Source: Coix lacryma-jobi var. lacryma-jobi
Lineage: Eukaryota; Streptophyta; Magnoliopsida; Poales; Poaceae
Reading direction: 5' to 3'
Assembly: GCA_009763385.1 (NCBI GenBank)
Contig: CM019822.1
Span: 12,572,700 to 12,636,699 of the forward strand
DNA length: 64,000 nt
Shown here: one piece after another, positions 54,172-64,000 of the stretch
Layout: each line of letters opens with the position of its first letter
Numbering within the stretch: position 1 is the first letter of the stretch
Translations under genes and position numbers: made by a program
Notes under the pieces: model-generated
The model's database searches: none
The model's input: the letters and a program-made list of their open reading frames with translations, nothing else
Told to the model about the DNA's origin: nothing

Positions 54172-56389
54172 TTAAACGCTAGGATTCTCAACATCAATTT
54201 TAGGAGTTTCTGTGATCTTTCCTTCCACCTGCTTACTCACATTATGAAGTGCCTCTTCAACAAGCAAGTAGCAATCTTCAAAATCAGCAGCTCGTGAAGC
54301 CAATGGAAAGAATATTTGGCAAAGATTTTTGTATCGAACTGTAGCATATAACTTAGGATTTTCCACTATATCCCTTCCATGCATATCTTGGACAATCTCT
54401 GACCTTGCGCCTCGAGTCCATCGCTTCAAAATGTATCTTTCAGGCAATAACTTAATGTTCATCAAATCGAGACCTTTTAGTGCATGCCTACGTAATATAC
54501 CAATTCTTTCAAAGAGTCGACAACTACATGTGACAATTTGATCAGCAAGGTTGACTATAACTGTACGCTCTTGTTCAAGTGTAGATGACTCCCCAAGAGC
54601 TCCAATTGCAATGGAAAATTTAGTGCTTCTATTAGAATCTATTATGTAAGCTGCAAGCGACTTTTCATATTCAGCTTGGAAGGCTTCAAAAATTGCATGT
54701 GTATATATCTTACTGGTTTGTACCAATATAGGTGTCATCATCCCAATTCTTGGTTGTTTCTTTATTGATTCAAATTCAGCTTGTAACTCCCTCTCTCTCT
54801 TGTCTTCAACAACATGCTCCACACGCTTTACAAACCTAACAATGTCAAGATCTGATTTCAAATGCATTTTCAATGCATTATTCAAGCTTTCGCTTAGCTG
54901 CGTACTTCACATTCCTATTGAGAAAACATCCAGCATGTAGCATTCAGCCCACTTGTGTCTCAACATGTAAATGTTGTCCAGCCAGGTCGATTTGCTTACT
55001 TTTCCTCTCATAGCAGCAAAAGCTTCTTCAAATTCTGCCTCTTGTTCATACTGATACATACAAGCACTGAAATCTAACAAGACACTTGACTCTTCTTCGG
55101 TCTCGGATTCTTCTTCATTCTAAGAGCACAAGTGCTTTAATGCATTTTGAGATATATGCCACGTACATAAACCATGCCATGTACTAGTGAAGACATTAGA
55201 CACCGTCTTTCCCATTGCACTATCTTGATCAGTAAAAATTGTTTGAGGATGTTTTTGATTATGTATTGACAAAAATGCATTGAATAACCACTTGAATGAC
55301 TCGAATGTCTCATCATACATCAGAGCAGCACCAAATACCACAGTCTCTCTAAATTGATTGAAACCTACAAATACACCAAATGGCCTATATTCTTTGTTGG
55401 TTCCAAAGGTAGTGTCAAATGTGATGACATCCCCAAAGTGTGCATAGTCGATAATCATCTTTGTATCAGCCCAAAATATGTTAGTTATCTGTTCTTCACA
55501 ATCCATTTGAATGGCATATTGAAAGGAAGGATTCTCCACAGATTTATCTTGAAAATACTTTAGCAAACTTCCAGCCTCACCATACATCATCTCCCTCTGG
55601 CGCTTGGTTTGCAGATAATTTTTATGATCACGATGAGTGTATCCGAGGTTACGTGATCCACCAACATATCTACCAAGAAACTCATGAGCTACTTTAGGTA
55701 CAATTCCAGAGTCATCAGCCACATCAATATCAATAGCCTGATGCTTAGAAATATTTCTCTGTGATGGCATCAGATGACTTGTTTGTGTAGTCTGAAGAAT
55801 GTGGTTGTGCTCAACAAATAAGTCATGTACTTTATAAGTTCCATTTCCTCTTTCTAAAGTAATGCCCATACGAACCATGCAACCTGTTCTTGTATGTGCC
55901 CTATTACGCTTGCAAACTGAGAACTTCTTATCTTCAACCCGAGAACCTTGATTTGAACAAACAAACCTCCAGGTTGTTACTAATCCATCAAGACCACTCT
56001 TGTTTGCATAGCACTTGCGAACATCAAACCCCATCCTACCACCATATGTGACCCAAAAGTTCCAAGCCTCATCTACACTGCTAAATTTCATACTTATTTT
56101 AGGAATCCAAAAAGGAGTTGCAGCCATTCTGTAGTTATAAATATTGTGTCAGTTCTATATTTTTTTTGGTAATAATTACAAGAATCAACAAAAAAATCAA
56201 AATATTATTTTCCCTAACATTCTTAAGATATTTCGACAACTTTAGTTTAACTATGCAGGAAATGGTTAGCTAGCTTTGGAAAAAGGATTAGCACAACCTT
56301 ATAGGCGATTCCTCGAGCACCTCTTGGGCGTCATCCATGGCACCATCATCTGCACCTGACAAGGTGCTTGCTGGAATGCTTTGCGCCAT
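54172..56389 (-). pseudogene. FAR1/FHY3-like MULE transposase with two stops
   Basis: A first exon (56298-56389, MAQSIPASTLSGADDGAMD) joins in frame through a GT-AG intron (56129-56297) to the main exon at 56128. It contains the FAR1 DNA-binding domain (MKFSSVDEAWNFWVTYGGRM, CMVRMGI, HDLFVEHNH), the MULE transposase domain (MDCEEQITNIFWADTKM, DVITFDTTFGTN, TIFTDQDSAMGK, LCTWHI) and a SWIM zinc finger (VTCSCRLFERIGILRRHALK). In-frame stops occur at 55120-55122 and near 54906, the second where relatives have arginine. The frame ends at 54172. The element is therefore probably non-autonomous now. The DNA-binding family was domesticated as FAR1/FHY3 light-signalling factors, but the inverted repeats show this is a transposon. 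Confidence 0.88.
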
Positions 56390-57102
56390 GGGAGATTGCA
56401 GGGGGGCATGGGGAACGTGTGTGGCGTCGGCCTTCTTCGATGTGCATGCCTTGCTCGGTGTCGACGCAGACGTTGTGACGCCTCCTGGAGCTATGAGATG
56501 AGGACGCAGGATGGCAACTTCTTCCACAGGCACGTGAGGAGCAGCATCGCCTCCACTATCAGCAAGGATGGACCCTGGGCGTTTCATGGTGCGGCAGGTT
56601 GCTGGTCTCCCTGCGCCCGTCCGCCGCCGGACGCCGCGCCCCCGCCACCTCGCTCTTCTGATTTTGGCACCAACTATCTGGAGTTTCCCTCCAAGAACAC
56701 CAGGGAAAGAAATAAGTACCATCCCTCACCCCAATCTCAACCGTTCCTGTTACACGAATGGCTCAGATATGCCCACTGCATATCTTGCAGTGTAAATAGG
56801 CACTGCACGCGATCTGTGTCCCCTGCAGAGCGAGACATTGTTCCAAGACCAAGAATTCCAATTTTTTCTCTGGAGGACATTGTTCTGCATTTGGGATGTT
56901 TGGTTAAGGAAAATGTTCTATCTGCTTTTTTCGTGCAAGTAATGTTTCGGTTCAATTTGGATTTGATATGAAAAAGATTTGCTTCTACCTCTCCTACAAC
57001 CTTATTAAATATAAACTTGAACTTTCTTACGAAAGTATATGGGAGATGCAGCTTCACCGTCCACCTGCTTATAGGTCACGGACGAAGTTCCTTTTGATTC
57101 AG

Positions 57103-57780
57103 GTTGGTTTCTCATACAATTTACCCTCCTTAGGCATTTTAGCAGTTTTTTTTGGATTCTACCTTTTTAATCCTATGAAAGATACAAAAGTAGATGATTT
57201 AAGCATTACTGACTACAAGAATGAGTTATTTCATATCTTATTAGTCTTGTCTTCACATCTTCCTTTTCTTTGTATAAGTCTATGAATTGTACGCATCCCG
57301 GCTAGCTTTTCCTTTTCATGGCTATATCCTTTCAAGTATACAGTATAATCCAGTCACATAAGATTTCTTGATCATCTGAAAAGTTAAATTAATTGATGTA
57401 AACATTATTAACTACAATAACGAGTCCTTTCTTATGTTTTTCTTGTATTCGCATGTTCCTATTTTGTTTGTACTATTGTCTTCTTGTTATGAATTGTATG
57501 CCTTTTCATTTAGGCAACCTTTTTTATATCCTTTCTAGCATAGAGGAAGGTTGAGTCAGACAATTCTGTATGAATTTTAGCATATTTTTGAGTTTTGGTG
57601 GAATGGAAATGACATGTTGGGTATAAACAATTTCTTATATTTCCTGAAAATTCAGTATACCCATCCAAGATCCACCAATATAGCCAGCCAATTTTTCAAT
57701 TACTTAGAAATGCTGCTATTTGCTAAGAGTCTTTTGAGCTTTAGAGTTCATATAGACTAAAAAAACATGTCATGTTTCAG
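57103..57780 (+). other. Intron 1 of the second RDR1 copy
   Basis: This intron is homologous to intron 1 of the first copy and keeps the CAG|GTTGGT donor and ATGTTTCAG acceptor. It lacks the Stowaway MITE. Confidence 0.85.
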
Positions 57781-58963
57781 GTTCAGGCAGCTCCTAAAAT
57801 TTATGAACCGCTCCCACACTGTCAAGGTGACTGGTTGAGGGACGACATAGATGAAAAATGGACCAGGACGATTGACTTTACTCCATCAGCTAGCATCGGG
57901 CAATCATCTATTTTCTGTCTGGAGGTGCCACACCAGTGTGAACTAAGAATTGGTGACTATTTTGTTTACTATAAAGAGCAAAATCTTGACTTTGAATGTC
58001 GGAATGGGTATACATATTCCTGTGGTAACTGCCTTGTCCCAAATGTGAAATCTCCTGATTACATAGAGGTCCCTTATGAGATACTCTTCAAAATCAACCA
58101 TTTGGTTCAGAATGAGACACTCAGTGGGCCAACACTTGATCACAATTTCTTCCGTCATGTTAGCCCAAAATTTGAACCTATTGATCATATAAAGCGGGCA
58201 CTTTTAAAGATGTCAGATTTGAAAAGCACCTGCTTGAATCCAACAAATTGGTTATCAGTACAATATTCAAGAATACGGAAATCACGCCATGCATCCCAAA
58301 GATCATCTAATATATCTCTGGATGATGGCTTGGTCTATGTCCACAGGGTGCAAGTTACCCCTGCTAAAGTGTATTTTTATGGACCTGAGATAAATGTGTC
58401 CAATCGTGTTGTGCGGCATTTCTCTGCTGACATAGATAACTTCCTTCGAATTTCATTTGTTGATGAGGACTGCGAGAAGCTCCGTTCACTTGATTTGTCA
58501 TCTCGTTCTACTTCTGGAAATGATGCCAGGAGAACTGCTCTGTATAATAGAGTTTTGTCAGTCCTTTCAAATGGCATCAATATTGGTGACAAACACTTTG
58601 AGTTTCTTGCCTTTTCTTCAAGCCAACTTCGAGATAACTCTGCATGGATGTTTGCTTCTCGGCAGGGATTGACTGCGAGTGACATAAGGAAGTGGATGGG
58701 GGACTTTCGAGATATCAGAAATGTGGCAAAGTATGCTGCAAGACTTGGGCAATCTTTTAGTTCCTCAACAGAAACTTTAAAAGTACACAAGTATGAGGTG
58801 GAACAAATTCCTGATATTACAAATAGCACAAAATACATATTCTCTGATGGAGTTGGAAAGATCTCAGCTAATTTTGCAATGGAGGTGGCTATGAAGTGCA
58901 AATTGAAACGCTTTGCTCCTTCTATTTTTCAGATAAGGTATGGTGGTTACAAAGGTGTTGTAG

Positions 58964-59103
58964 CTTTTTTTTTTCGAAAGCGTGCATATGCACGTACTGC
59001 TTTAAGGGAAAAAGGAGTGTTGGTACACATGTCGTCATGCAAAAGGCGAGATGCCGTTTGCATGACGAGCGAGACACATAACAGAGGGCACCGGCTATGA
59101 CGG
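58964..59103. other. Insertion of about 140 bp in exon 2 of the second RDR1 copy
   Basis: It replaces a few bases of the exon where the first copy reads GTTGTCGCTGTAGATCC. It opens with a run of T followed by CGAAAGCGTGCATATGCACG. The T run suggests the 3' tail of a small retroposon in reverse, but a clear target duplication is not visible. The family is not identified. Confidence 0.5.
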
Positions 59104-59640
59104 TGGTGATCCAAGATCAAACCGTAAGCTTTCTTTGAGAAAAAGCATGTCAAAGTTCCAGTCAGAAAATATCACTCTTGATGTCCTTGCATACAGCAAG
59201 TACCAACCATGCTACCTGAATCGGCGGTTGATTACTCTTCTCTCAACACTTGGGGTTGGCGATAATGTCTTCGAACTGAAACAGAAGGAAGCTGTAAAGC
59301 AGTTGAACGTAATGGTCACCAAACCACAGGCTGCTCGTGAAGCGGTTGAACTTATGCCCATGGGAAAAGTTGAAGGACCGAGAAGCAACCAGAAACCGAC
59401 CAGAGGGGGGTGAATGGGAGCTTTAAATTTTCCTTTCGGAAACTATCAGCCACTGTCCCGAGAATCACCCCAAAAGCAAACCCTAGAGCTTGCAAGTGTC
59501 CACGACCCTAGATGTAGGGTGGATGCTTCCAAGAAGCACAACGGGACACTATACAACTCTAGAAAGCCAACGCAAAAGACGGAAACCAAATCCGAGAATC
59601 GCTCGAACGAATCAGCGAACGAGACTGCGCAGTCACAGCA

Positions 59641-60006
59641 GCATCGGATGCTGGTGAGCGTCCGATGCCAAAACCTCTGCAGCGTCCGATGCAAAACGAA
59701 CCAAATCAAAACCTTACTGCATAGGCATCGGATGCTGCATCGGATGCTGGGAGCTTCCGATGCCCAGCCAACGGACGCGTCCGATGCAAACAATGCAAGA
59801 CTGGAACCTCACTGCATGGACATCGGACTCTGCTATAGTGAAATAGTAGCGTCCGATGCTTGGCCTCCGGCGCGTCCGATGGCAACGGACGCTCCGATGG
59901 TCAGCGTCCGATGCTCCTTAAAACCTACTGTCAGACGACACGTGGCATCGGACGCTCCGATGGGATGAACACAGCGTCCGATGGTCACGCACTCAGCGTC
60001 CGATGG
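59641..60006 (-). repeat. CATCGGACGC/GCGTCCGATG palindrome cluster in the H LTR
   Basis: About fifteen half-sites of GCGTCCGATG or its complement, some joined head to head, lie at the place that holds GCGGACAGTCCG copies in the A LTR. The flanks are alignable but the motif differs, so the cluster has been replaced as a set. Confidence 0.75.
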
Positions 60007-60792
60007 CCCCGAAACAGCACAGTTCTTCCGCGAAATTCACTCGATCTCCTCCGAATCAAAAGCACTAGGGCTAGAATTCGATCTGAGGAGTCTCAAGGAT
60101 GTTAGTGAGCTACTCCTAAGAGATCATGGCTCGAACCTAACTCCAAATCGGTGAATCAAAAGAATTCGGTGCAAGGGAGCAAGAACGTGATCCAAGGCGA
60201 AAATCGTTCGATCTCCTAGACCGTGAGGTTAGAGATTAATTCCTTCAGTGGAAAGAAGTGCCTCATGATCTAGAACAACTTGGTTCAAACGGATTTGAAA
60301 AAGATGAACCGAGCAAAGAGATCAAGCGACGGGAAAATCGTGGAGAAAAAGGATTCCGCGAAGAACACAAACAAAACGCGAATCACAACCACGATCTTGC
60401 AGCCGAAGCGCAAACACACGCTACGACAAGGAGGTTACGGCCTCCTTTCCTCAAAATCAACAGTACATAGAGGTGAGTCTCTCTGCGGATCTCAGCTAGC
60501 TAAAGCAGGGGATGGGAGAGCAGGAAACCCTAAGTGCTAGGAAGCAAATGACTGCAATGACTGAGATAGGTGGGAGGAGGGTGTCTCCCGACTACTTAAA
60601 CTACTACTAGCCTAAGTCTATTTCCTACTCTACCCCTCTCTATTCTAATTACAGAGCGGGCCAGCTAAACCCTAAGGTTATTCTGGACCAACCCAGGTGG
60701 TAGGTGTATCGGACGGTCACGCCCGCACTGGCCGAAGCGTTGCCTCGACGCAACCTCCGGATAGCCGCCACGTGCCGCCTTCGCTCTGCACC

Positions 60793-60979
60793 CCCGGTTT
60801 TGTGGCCCAAACCGGGAAACCAGCCTTTTCCAGCCAACCCCCGGTTTTGAGGCCCAAACCGGGAAACCAGCCCACATCGCCTGAGTTTTGTGGCCCAAAC
60901 TCAGAAACCCGCAGCGCCCGGGTTTTGAGGCCCAAACCTGGAAACCGTCCACCGGTGGTTTTTCCCTGGCTCAACCACC
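60793..60979 (-). repeat. Tandem hairpin array in the H LTR
   Basis: Four hairpin units lie at 60793-60816, 60840-60863, 60881-60904 and 60918-60941, plus the leading GGTGGTT/AACCACC hairpin at 60954-60979. Read on the minus strand the left arms are CCAGGTTT (one mismatch in its partner), CTGAGTTT, CCCGGTTT and CCCGGTTT. Loops are GGGCCTCA or GGGCCACA. The CTGAG/CTCAG stem corresponds to CCGAG/CTCGG in A, so both arms changed. Confidence 0.88.
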
Positions 60980-61033
60980 AAACCGGAGCTGTAGAGGGGA
61001 TGCACCGCCCGTGCACCCCGTCCACCGACACGT

Positions 61034-63128
61034 TGAAAGCCCTAGTTTGGTTTTGGTTAATTGATGAAACCTATTTGGTCTAATCCTATTGCTAAGCATG
61101 TGTGTAGCTTATAAGAAAGGATTATGACCAAGCCAAGTGGTGGAGCTAGCAAGATGGCAACCATGGAGTATGGTGTTGGCCGCAAGCACTCAAGAGATCA
61201 AGTGCTCCACCTTTTGTGAAATGCAAGAAGAAGAGAAGAGATGGAGCAAAGAGGCCCGAAGGCAAAGGTATAACATATAGGGCTCTTTGTTTTGGTGATC
61301 AAGACACTTAGCGAGTGTGATCACATTTAGGATAGATAGCCGTACTATTAAGAGGAGATTATTCACGGCTTATGCGGTGTTCAAGTGCCACTAGGTGTTC
61401 TCTAACATATCGATGCTATAGACCTAGTGAGTGACTAATAAATCCTTTGAAAAATGTTTTGAAAATGCTAACACACTTGCACAAGATGGTATACACTTGG
61501 TGGTGTTGGCACATTTGAAAAGGAGAAGAAACCGGAGTTGAAAACGTGGTTTTCAGGCTTGACCGGACGCTGAACAGCGACCGGACGCTGCGATCGGACG
61601 CGTCCGGTCAGTTGTGAAGAAAAACGACCGGACTCGCCTGTACCACTGTTCACGAGAGGCATCAGGTTCAAACAGTTTGATCGGACGCTGAGTGAGTCCG
61701 GTCACTGGTGACCGGACGCGTCCAGTCGATAAAAAACCTCTCTGGAACCTCTCTGGTTCTGACCGGACGCTGAGCGAATTTCTTGACCGGACGCGTCCGG
61801 TGCTAATGACGTAGAGTCCGGTGATCGCGAAGTTTTTCGTCCAAATTAACCGTTGGACGACCGGACGCGTCCGGTGGTGATCGGAGCGTCCGGTGCTCTC
61901 GTTTGGAGCTTTTTGAGCAGTAGCCGTTGGACGATCAAACGAACGACGTTGAATTCGCGTGGACACGTGGCTGTCATCCAGCGACCGGACGCAGTGGGAG
62001 CGTCCGGTGATCACTTGACCGTGCGTCCGGTCATCGCGTTTTTCGCGCAGTGAACAGGTAACGGCTCTATTTGTTTGAGGGGCTTATAAATATGAGTTGG
62101 CCGGCTTGCTAGTGCGCTCTCTTGCACATTTTGATTCCTAAGCCTTCTAGTGAGCATTGACAAGCCTCCCCACTCATCTCCCAAGTTGAATTGATCAAGC
62201 CAAGTGAGATTGAGTGATCTAGTGCGCGTTCTTGATAAAGTTCAATCTAGTGGCACTAGTTCTTCGCATCGGCATTGGGTATTCTTGTTACTCTTGGCAT
62301 TTGCCGGTGCCTAGACGGCTTGGAGGCGTTGAGGTGGTTGATTGGCAAGAGTGGAGATTGTTCTTGGCCACCACCGATTGAGATTGTGAGAGGTTTTGGA
62401 GCCTCACCTCGCCGGAGCGGCAAGAGGCATCCTTAGTGGATTGCTCGTGTCATTGAGCTACCTCACTAGCGGTAGATTCTTGTGGCGCTCTTCGTGAGCT
62501 TGGCTTAGCGCCGATTAGCCGCCGGATCACCTAGTGTTGGTCGACACAACGGGGAGTAGCGTGCCGGCAAGCACGTGAACCTCGGGATAAATCTTTGTCT
62601 CCCGAGTGCTATTTGTGGTTGTGTCCCATTCTTGGTGATTGGTCTCCATCTTCATATTCTTGGTGATTGGCATCACAAGTGGTTTTCACCGGTGATTGGC
62701 TCTCTACTTGGCGATCCTCAAGGCTCGGTGAAATCCTCCTTATCTAGTTCATTTACCTTGTGTATTTATATTGATCTATATCTCTTGTTTTGATATCATT
62801 TCTTGTTGCACATCTTTAGTCATACATCTTGTGTAGGTAGTGGCAGTTAGCTTACCTAGTTCCTTGTACACACTTGTCTTGTATACTCATTGTACATCAT
62901 TCTTGTGCTAGAGCTATAGTATTTTTATTCCGCATTTGTTACTAGCTCTAGTTGATTGTGTGCCATAGAAATATTAGGTAGAACTATTGGATAGGTGGCT
63001 TGCAACACACTATTAGGCTAGCGCAAAAAGCTTCGCCGTTTGTCTTACTAATAGTGTTTGCCTAAGAAAATTTTGTAGATTTTTAATTAGGCTATTCACC
63101 CCCCCTCTAGCCAATTTTGGACCTTTCA
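61034..63128 (+). repeat. 5' LTR of Sirevirus C
   Basis: This 2095-bp LTR ends GGACCTTTCA. It has a GACCGGACGC-type palindrome cluster at 61561-62034 and a TATA-like CTTATAAATATGAG at about 62084-62097. The downstream part (62150-62570) is complementary in content to the B LTR, with CGTGCCGGCAAGCACGTGAA recognisable in both. Confidence 0.92.
61561..62034 (+). repeat. GACCGGACGC palindrome cluster in the C LTR
   Basis: Many copies of GACCGGACGC, GCGTCCGGTC or joined palindromes occur in about 470 bp, as in element B, placed directly upstream of the TATA-like motif. Confidence 0.78.
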
Positions 63129-63130
63129 AG

Positions 63131-63143
63131 TGGTATCGGAGCC
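63131..63143 (+). promoter_or_regulatory. Primer binding site of Sirevirus C
   Basis: TGGTATCGGAGCC lies two bases after the LTR end, identical to that of element B. Confidence 0.88.
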
Positions 63144-63186
63144 GTGGTCACCGATTGTTTGAGGCTTAACATCCTCCGGTGTTAAA

Positions 63187-64000
63187 ATGGCTCAAATCAA
63201 CTATATGGGGAAGCCACCACATTTTGACGGCACCAACTTTGATTGTTGGAAGAGGAAGATGTGTGCATTCACAAGAGGAATGAATAGGAAGATTTGGGAT
63301 GTGATAGAACATGATTTTGCAATAATTGATCCCACAAGTCTCACTCCAAGAGAAGAAGAGAAGCTCCAATGGAATGATATAGCAATCAATCTATTCTATG
63401 AAGCTTTTGATACAAAAGTCTTTGAGCAAATCAAGGACCTTGAAAGAGCAAATGAGATATGGGAAAGATTGGAAGAAACATATGAAGGCACCAAGGCGGT
63501 CAAGGGAGCCAAGCTATATATTCTCAAGGACAAACTTGCTACCTTCAAGATGCAAGATGATGAGAGCATACCGGAGATGTTTCACCGGTTGCAAGTGATC
63601 ATAAATGACTTGAAGGCTTTGGGAGAGAAGGTGGAGGACAAGGACTTTTCTCACAAGTTCTTGAGATGCTTACCACCAAGGTTTGACACTTTGGTGACCA
63701 TCCTAGTGAGAGAAGGATTGGATACGGTGACCCCAAACCAAGTACTAGGTGATGTGGTCACACAAGACACATACCGTGTGGAACGGGATGGGGGAGCCCA
63801 AGAGGAAGAGAAGAAGAAGAAGACCGTGGCATTCAAGGCTTCATCCTCCAAGAGCAAGAGCAAGGGCAAAGCTAAGAAGGAAGAAAGTGATGATGAAGAC
63901 ACAAGCTCAAGTGAAATGGATGATGAAGAGATGGCCCTATTTGTGAAAAGATTTGGCAAGTTCATGAAGAAGAAAGGCTATGGAGCTAGAAAGAGAAGAG
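63187..64000 (+). CDS. gag: Sirevirus C Gag, 5' part, open to the window edge
   Basis: The frame from ATG 63187 (MAQINYMGKPPHFDG) is open for at least 271 codons, to the end of the window. It holds the copia Gag domain (DCWKRKM, KVFEQIKDLERANE, WERLEETYEGTK, SIPEMFHRLQVIINDLK, LPPRFDTL) and the start of the Lys/Glu/Ser-rich stretch with EMALFVKRFGKFMKKKGYG, closely matching element B Gag. No stop or frameshift is seen. The zinc knuckles lie beyond the window. Confidence 0.93.
   Translation, partial: MAQINYMGKPPHFDGTNFDCWKRKMCAFTRGMNRKIWDVIEHDFAIIDPTSLTPREEEKLQWNDIAINLFYEAFDTKVFEQIKDLERANEIWERLEETYEGTKAVKGAKLYILKDKLATFKMQDDESIPEMFHRLQVIINDLKALGEKVEDKDFSHKFLRCLPPRFDTLVTILVREGLDTVTPNQVLGDVVTQDTYRVERDGGAQEEEKKKKTVAFKASSSKSKSKGKAKKEESDDEDTSSSEMDDEEMALFVKRFGKFMKKKGYGARKRR

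Larger units (their letters stand above)
53196..56821 (-). mobile_element. Mutator-like element (MULE) carrying a FAR1-type transposase
   Basis: The 3626-bp element has terminal inverted repeats of about 80 bp beginning GGACACAGAT and sharing GTGCAGTGCCTATTTACACT. The flanking target duplication is CCTGCAGAGC, 10 bp (53186-53195 and 56822-56831). MULEs usually make 9-bp duplications with a spread of 8-11. The transposase gene lies on the minus strand. Removing element and one duplication joins the RDR1 exon in frame. Confidence 0.93.
52934..59370 (+). pseudogene. Second RDR1 copy, broken by transposons and frameshifts
   Basis: Exon 1 starts at ATG 52934 (MVGRTIQVHGFDLTDSAESV), is cut at 53195 by a MULE and resumes at 56832 (DIVPRPRIPIFSLED). 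A 1-nt deletion near 56930 shifts the frame, and the rest of exon 1 runs to 57102. Exon 2 begins at 57781. It has a deletion near its start compared with the first copy (around GDWLRDD), an insertion of about 140 bp at 58964-59103, and is truncated at 59370 by the LTR of element H. Exons 3 and 4, including the DLDGD catalytic motif, are not in the window. It cannot encode a polymerase, but its transcripts could still feed small RNA production. Confidence 0.95.
59371..61033 (-). mobile_element. Sirevirus H, 3' LTR (minus strand), cut by element C
   Basis: The insertion begins exactly at 59371 (TGAAGGACCGAG) inside RDR1 exon 2. On the minus strand this is the CGGTCCTTCA end of an LTR of the same family as element A's. 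It is homologous along its length, with the hairpin array (60793-60979) and a palindrome cluster at 59641-60006. It is interrupted at 61034 by element C, so the rest of H lies right of the window. Confidence 0.88.
61034..64000 (+). mobile_element. Sirevirus C (Ty1/copia), 5' part
   Basis: The element starts TGAAAGCCCTAG at 61034, inside the H LTR; the 5 bp before it are CACGT, a possible target duplication whose partner is outside the window. LTR 61034-63128 is followed by a Met-type primer site and gag. The LTR start and end, the primer site and Gag resemble element B but have clearly diverged, so it is the same family and a different subfamily. Confidence 0.92.

Noticed and set aside
54172..56389. 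A host FAR1/FHY3 light-signalling gene
   Set aside because: It lies inside matching inverted repeats with a 10-bp target duplication and has two in-frame stops, so it is a MULE transposase.

Overview
This is plant nuclear DNA, almost certainly from a grass. The reasons are nested LTR retrotransposons (Sireviruses, a Tat-lineage Ty3/gypsy element, a Reina-like chromovirus), grass-type MITEs whose ends begin GGCCTTGTT or GCCCCTTTGG, a FAR1-type Mutator element, and spliced genes. The mix fits an Andropogoneae grass (sorghum, sugarcane or Miscanthus type), but the species is an inference. There are no bacterial genes, operons, rRNA or tRNA genes, or CRISPR arrays.

Layout. 1-15057: the 3' part of a plus-strand Sirevirus (A). 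A young full-length minus-strand Sirevirus (B, 3377-13221, target duplication CCTGG, LTRs differing at about four sites by eye) sits inside its 3' LTR. 15058-16296: mostly unassigned sequence with a broken caffeoyl-CoA O-methyltransferase-like fragment. 16297-30597: a solo-LTR-like element (D, target duplication CCGCA) split by a full-length Tat-lineage element (E, 18172-29641, target duplication CGGTC), which carries a predicted spliced antisense gene in its 3' region. 30603-34976: GC-rich degenerate repeats, several MITEs and short tandem repeats.

34977-41745 holds the one clearly intact host gene: an RNA-dependent RNA polymerase 1 (RDR1) gene of four coding exons and 1115 predicted residues. 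It has a DLDGD catalytic motif, one GC-AG intron and an intron in the 5' leader. 41755-51720: a small MACPF-like gene fragment split by a Reina-like chromovirus (F, 42024-51658, target duplication CTCTC), itself split by a second solo-LTR-like insert (G, 44505-48419, target duplication CATGG). 51885-59370: a second, diverged and dead RDR1 copy in the same orientation. It is interrupted by a MULE with a FAR1-like transposase (53196-56821, 10-bp target duplication), a 1-nt frameshift, an insertion of about 140 bp, and a Sirevirus LTR (H) that cuts it off before the catalytic exon. 61034-64000: another Sirevirus (C, plus strand) begins inside the H LTR; its gag runs off the window.

The host story is a tandem RDR1 duplication. 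RDR1 makes double-stranded RNA for small-RNA silencing. One copy stays coding while the other and the intergenic space have filled with transposons. The most unusual sequence signal is a tandem array of short hairpins in the LTRs of A and H: the 8-nt arms differ from unit to unit but stay complementary, and the loops stay nearly constant with a GGCC core. It is distinct from the palindrome clusters already known from Sirevirus LTRs.
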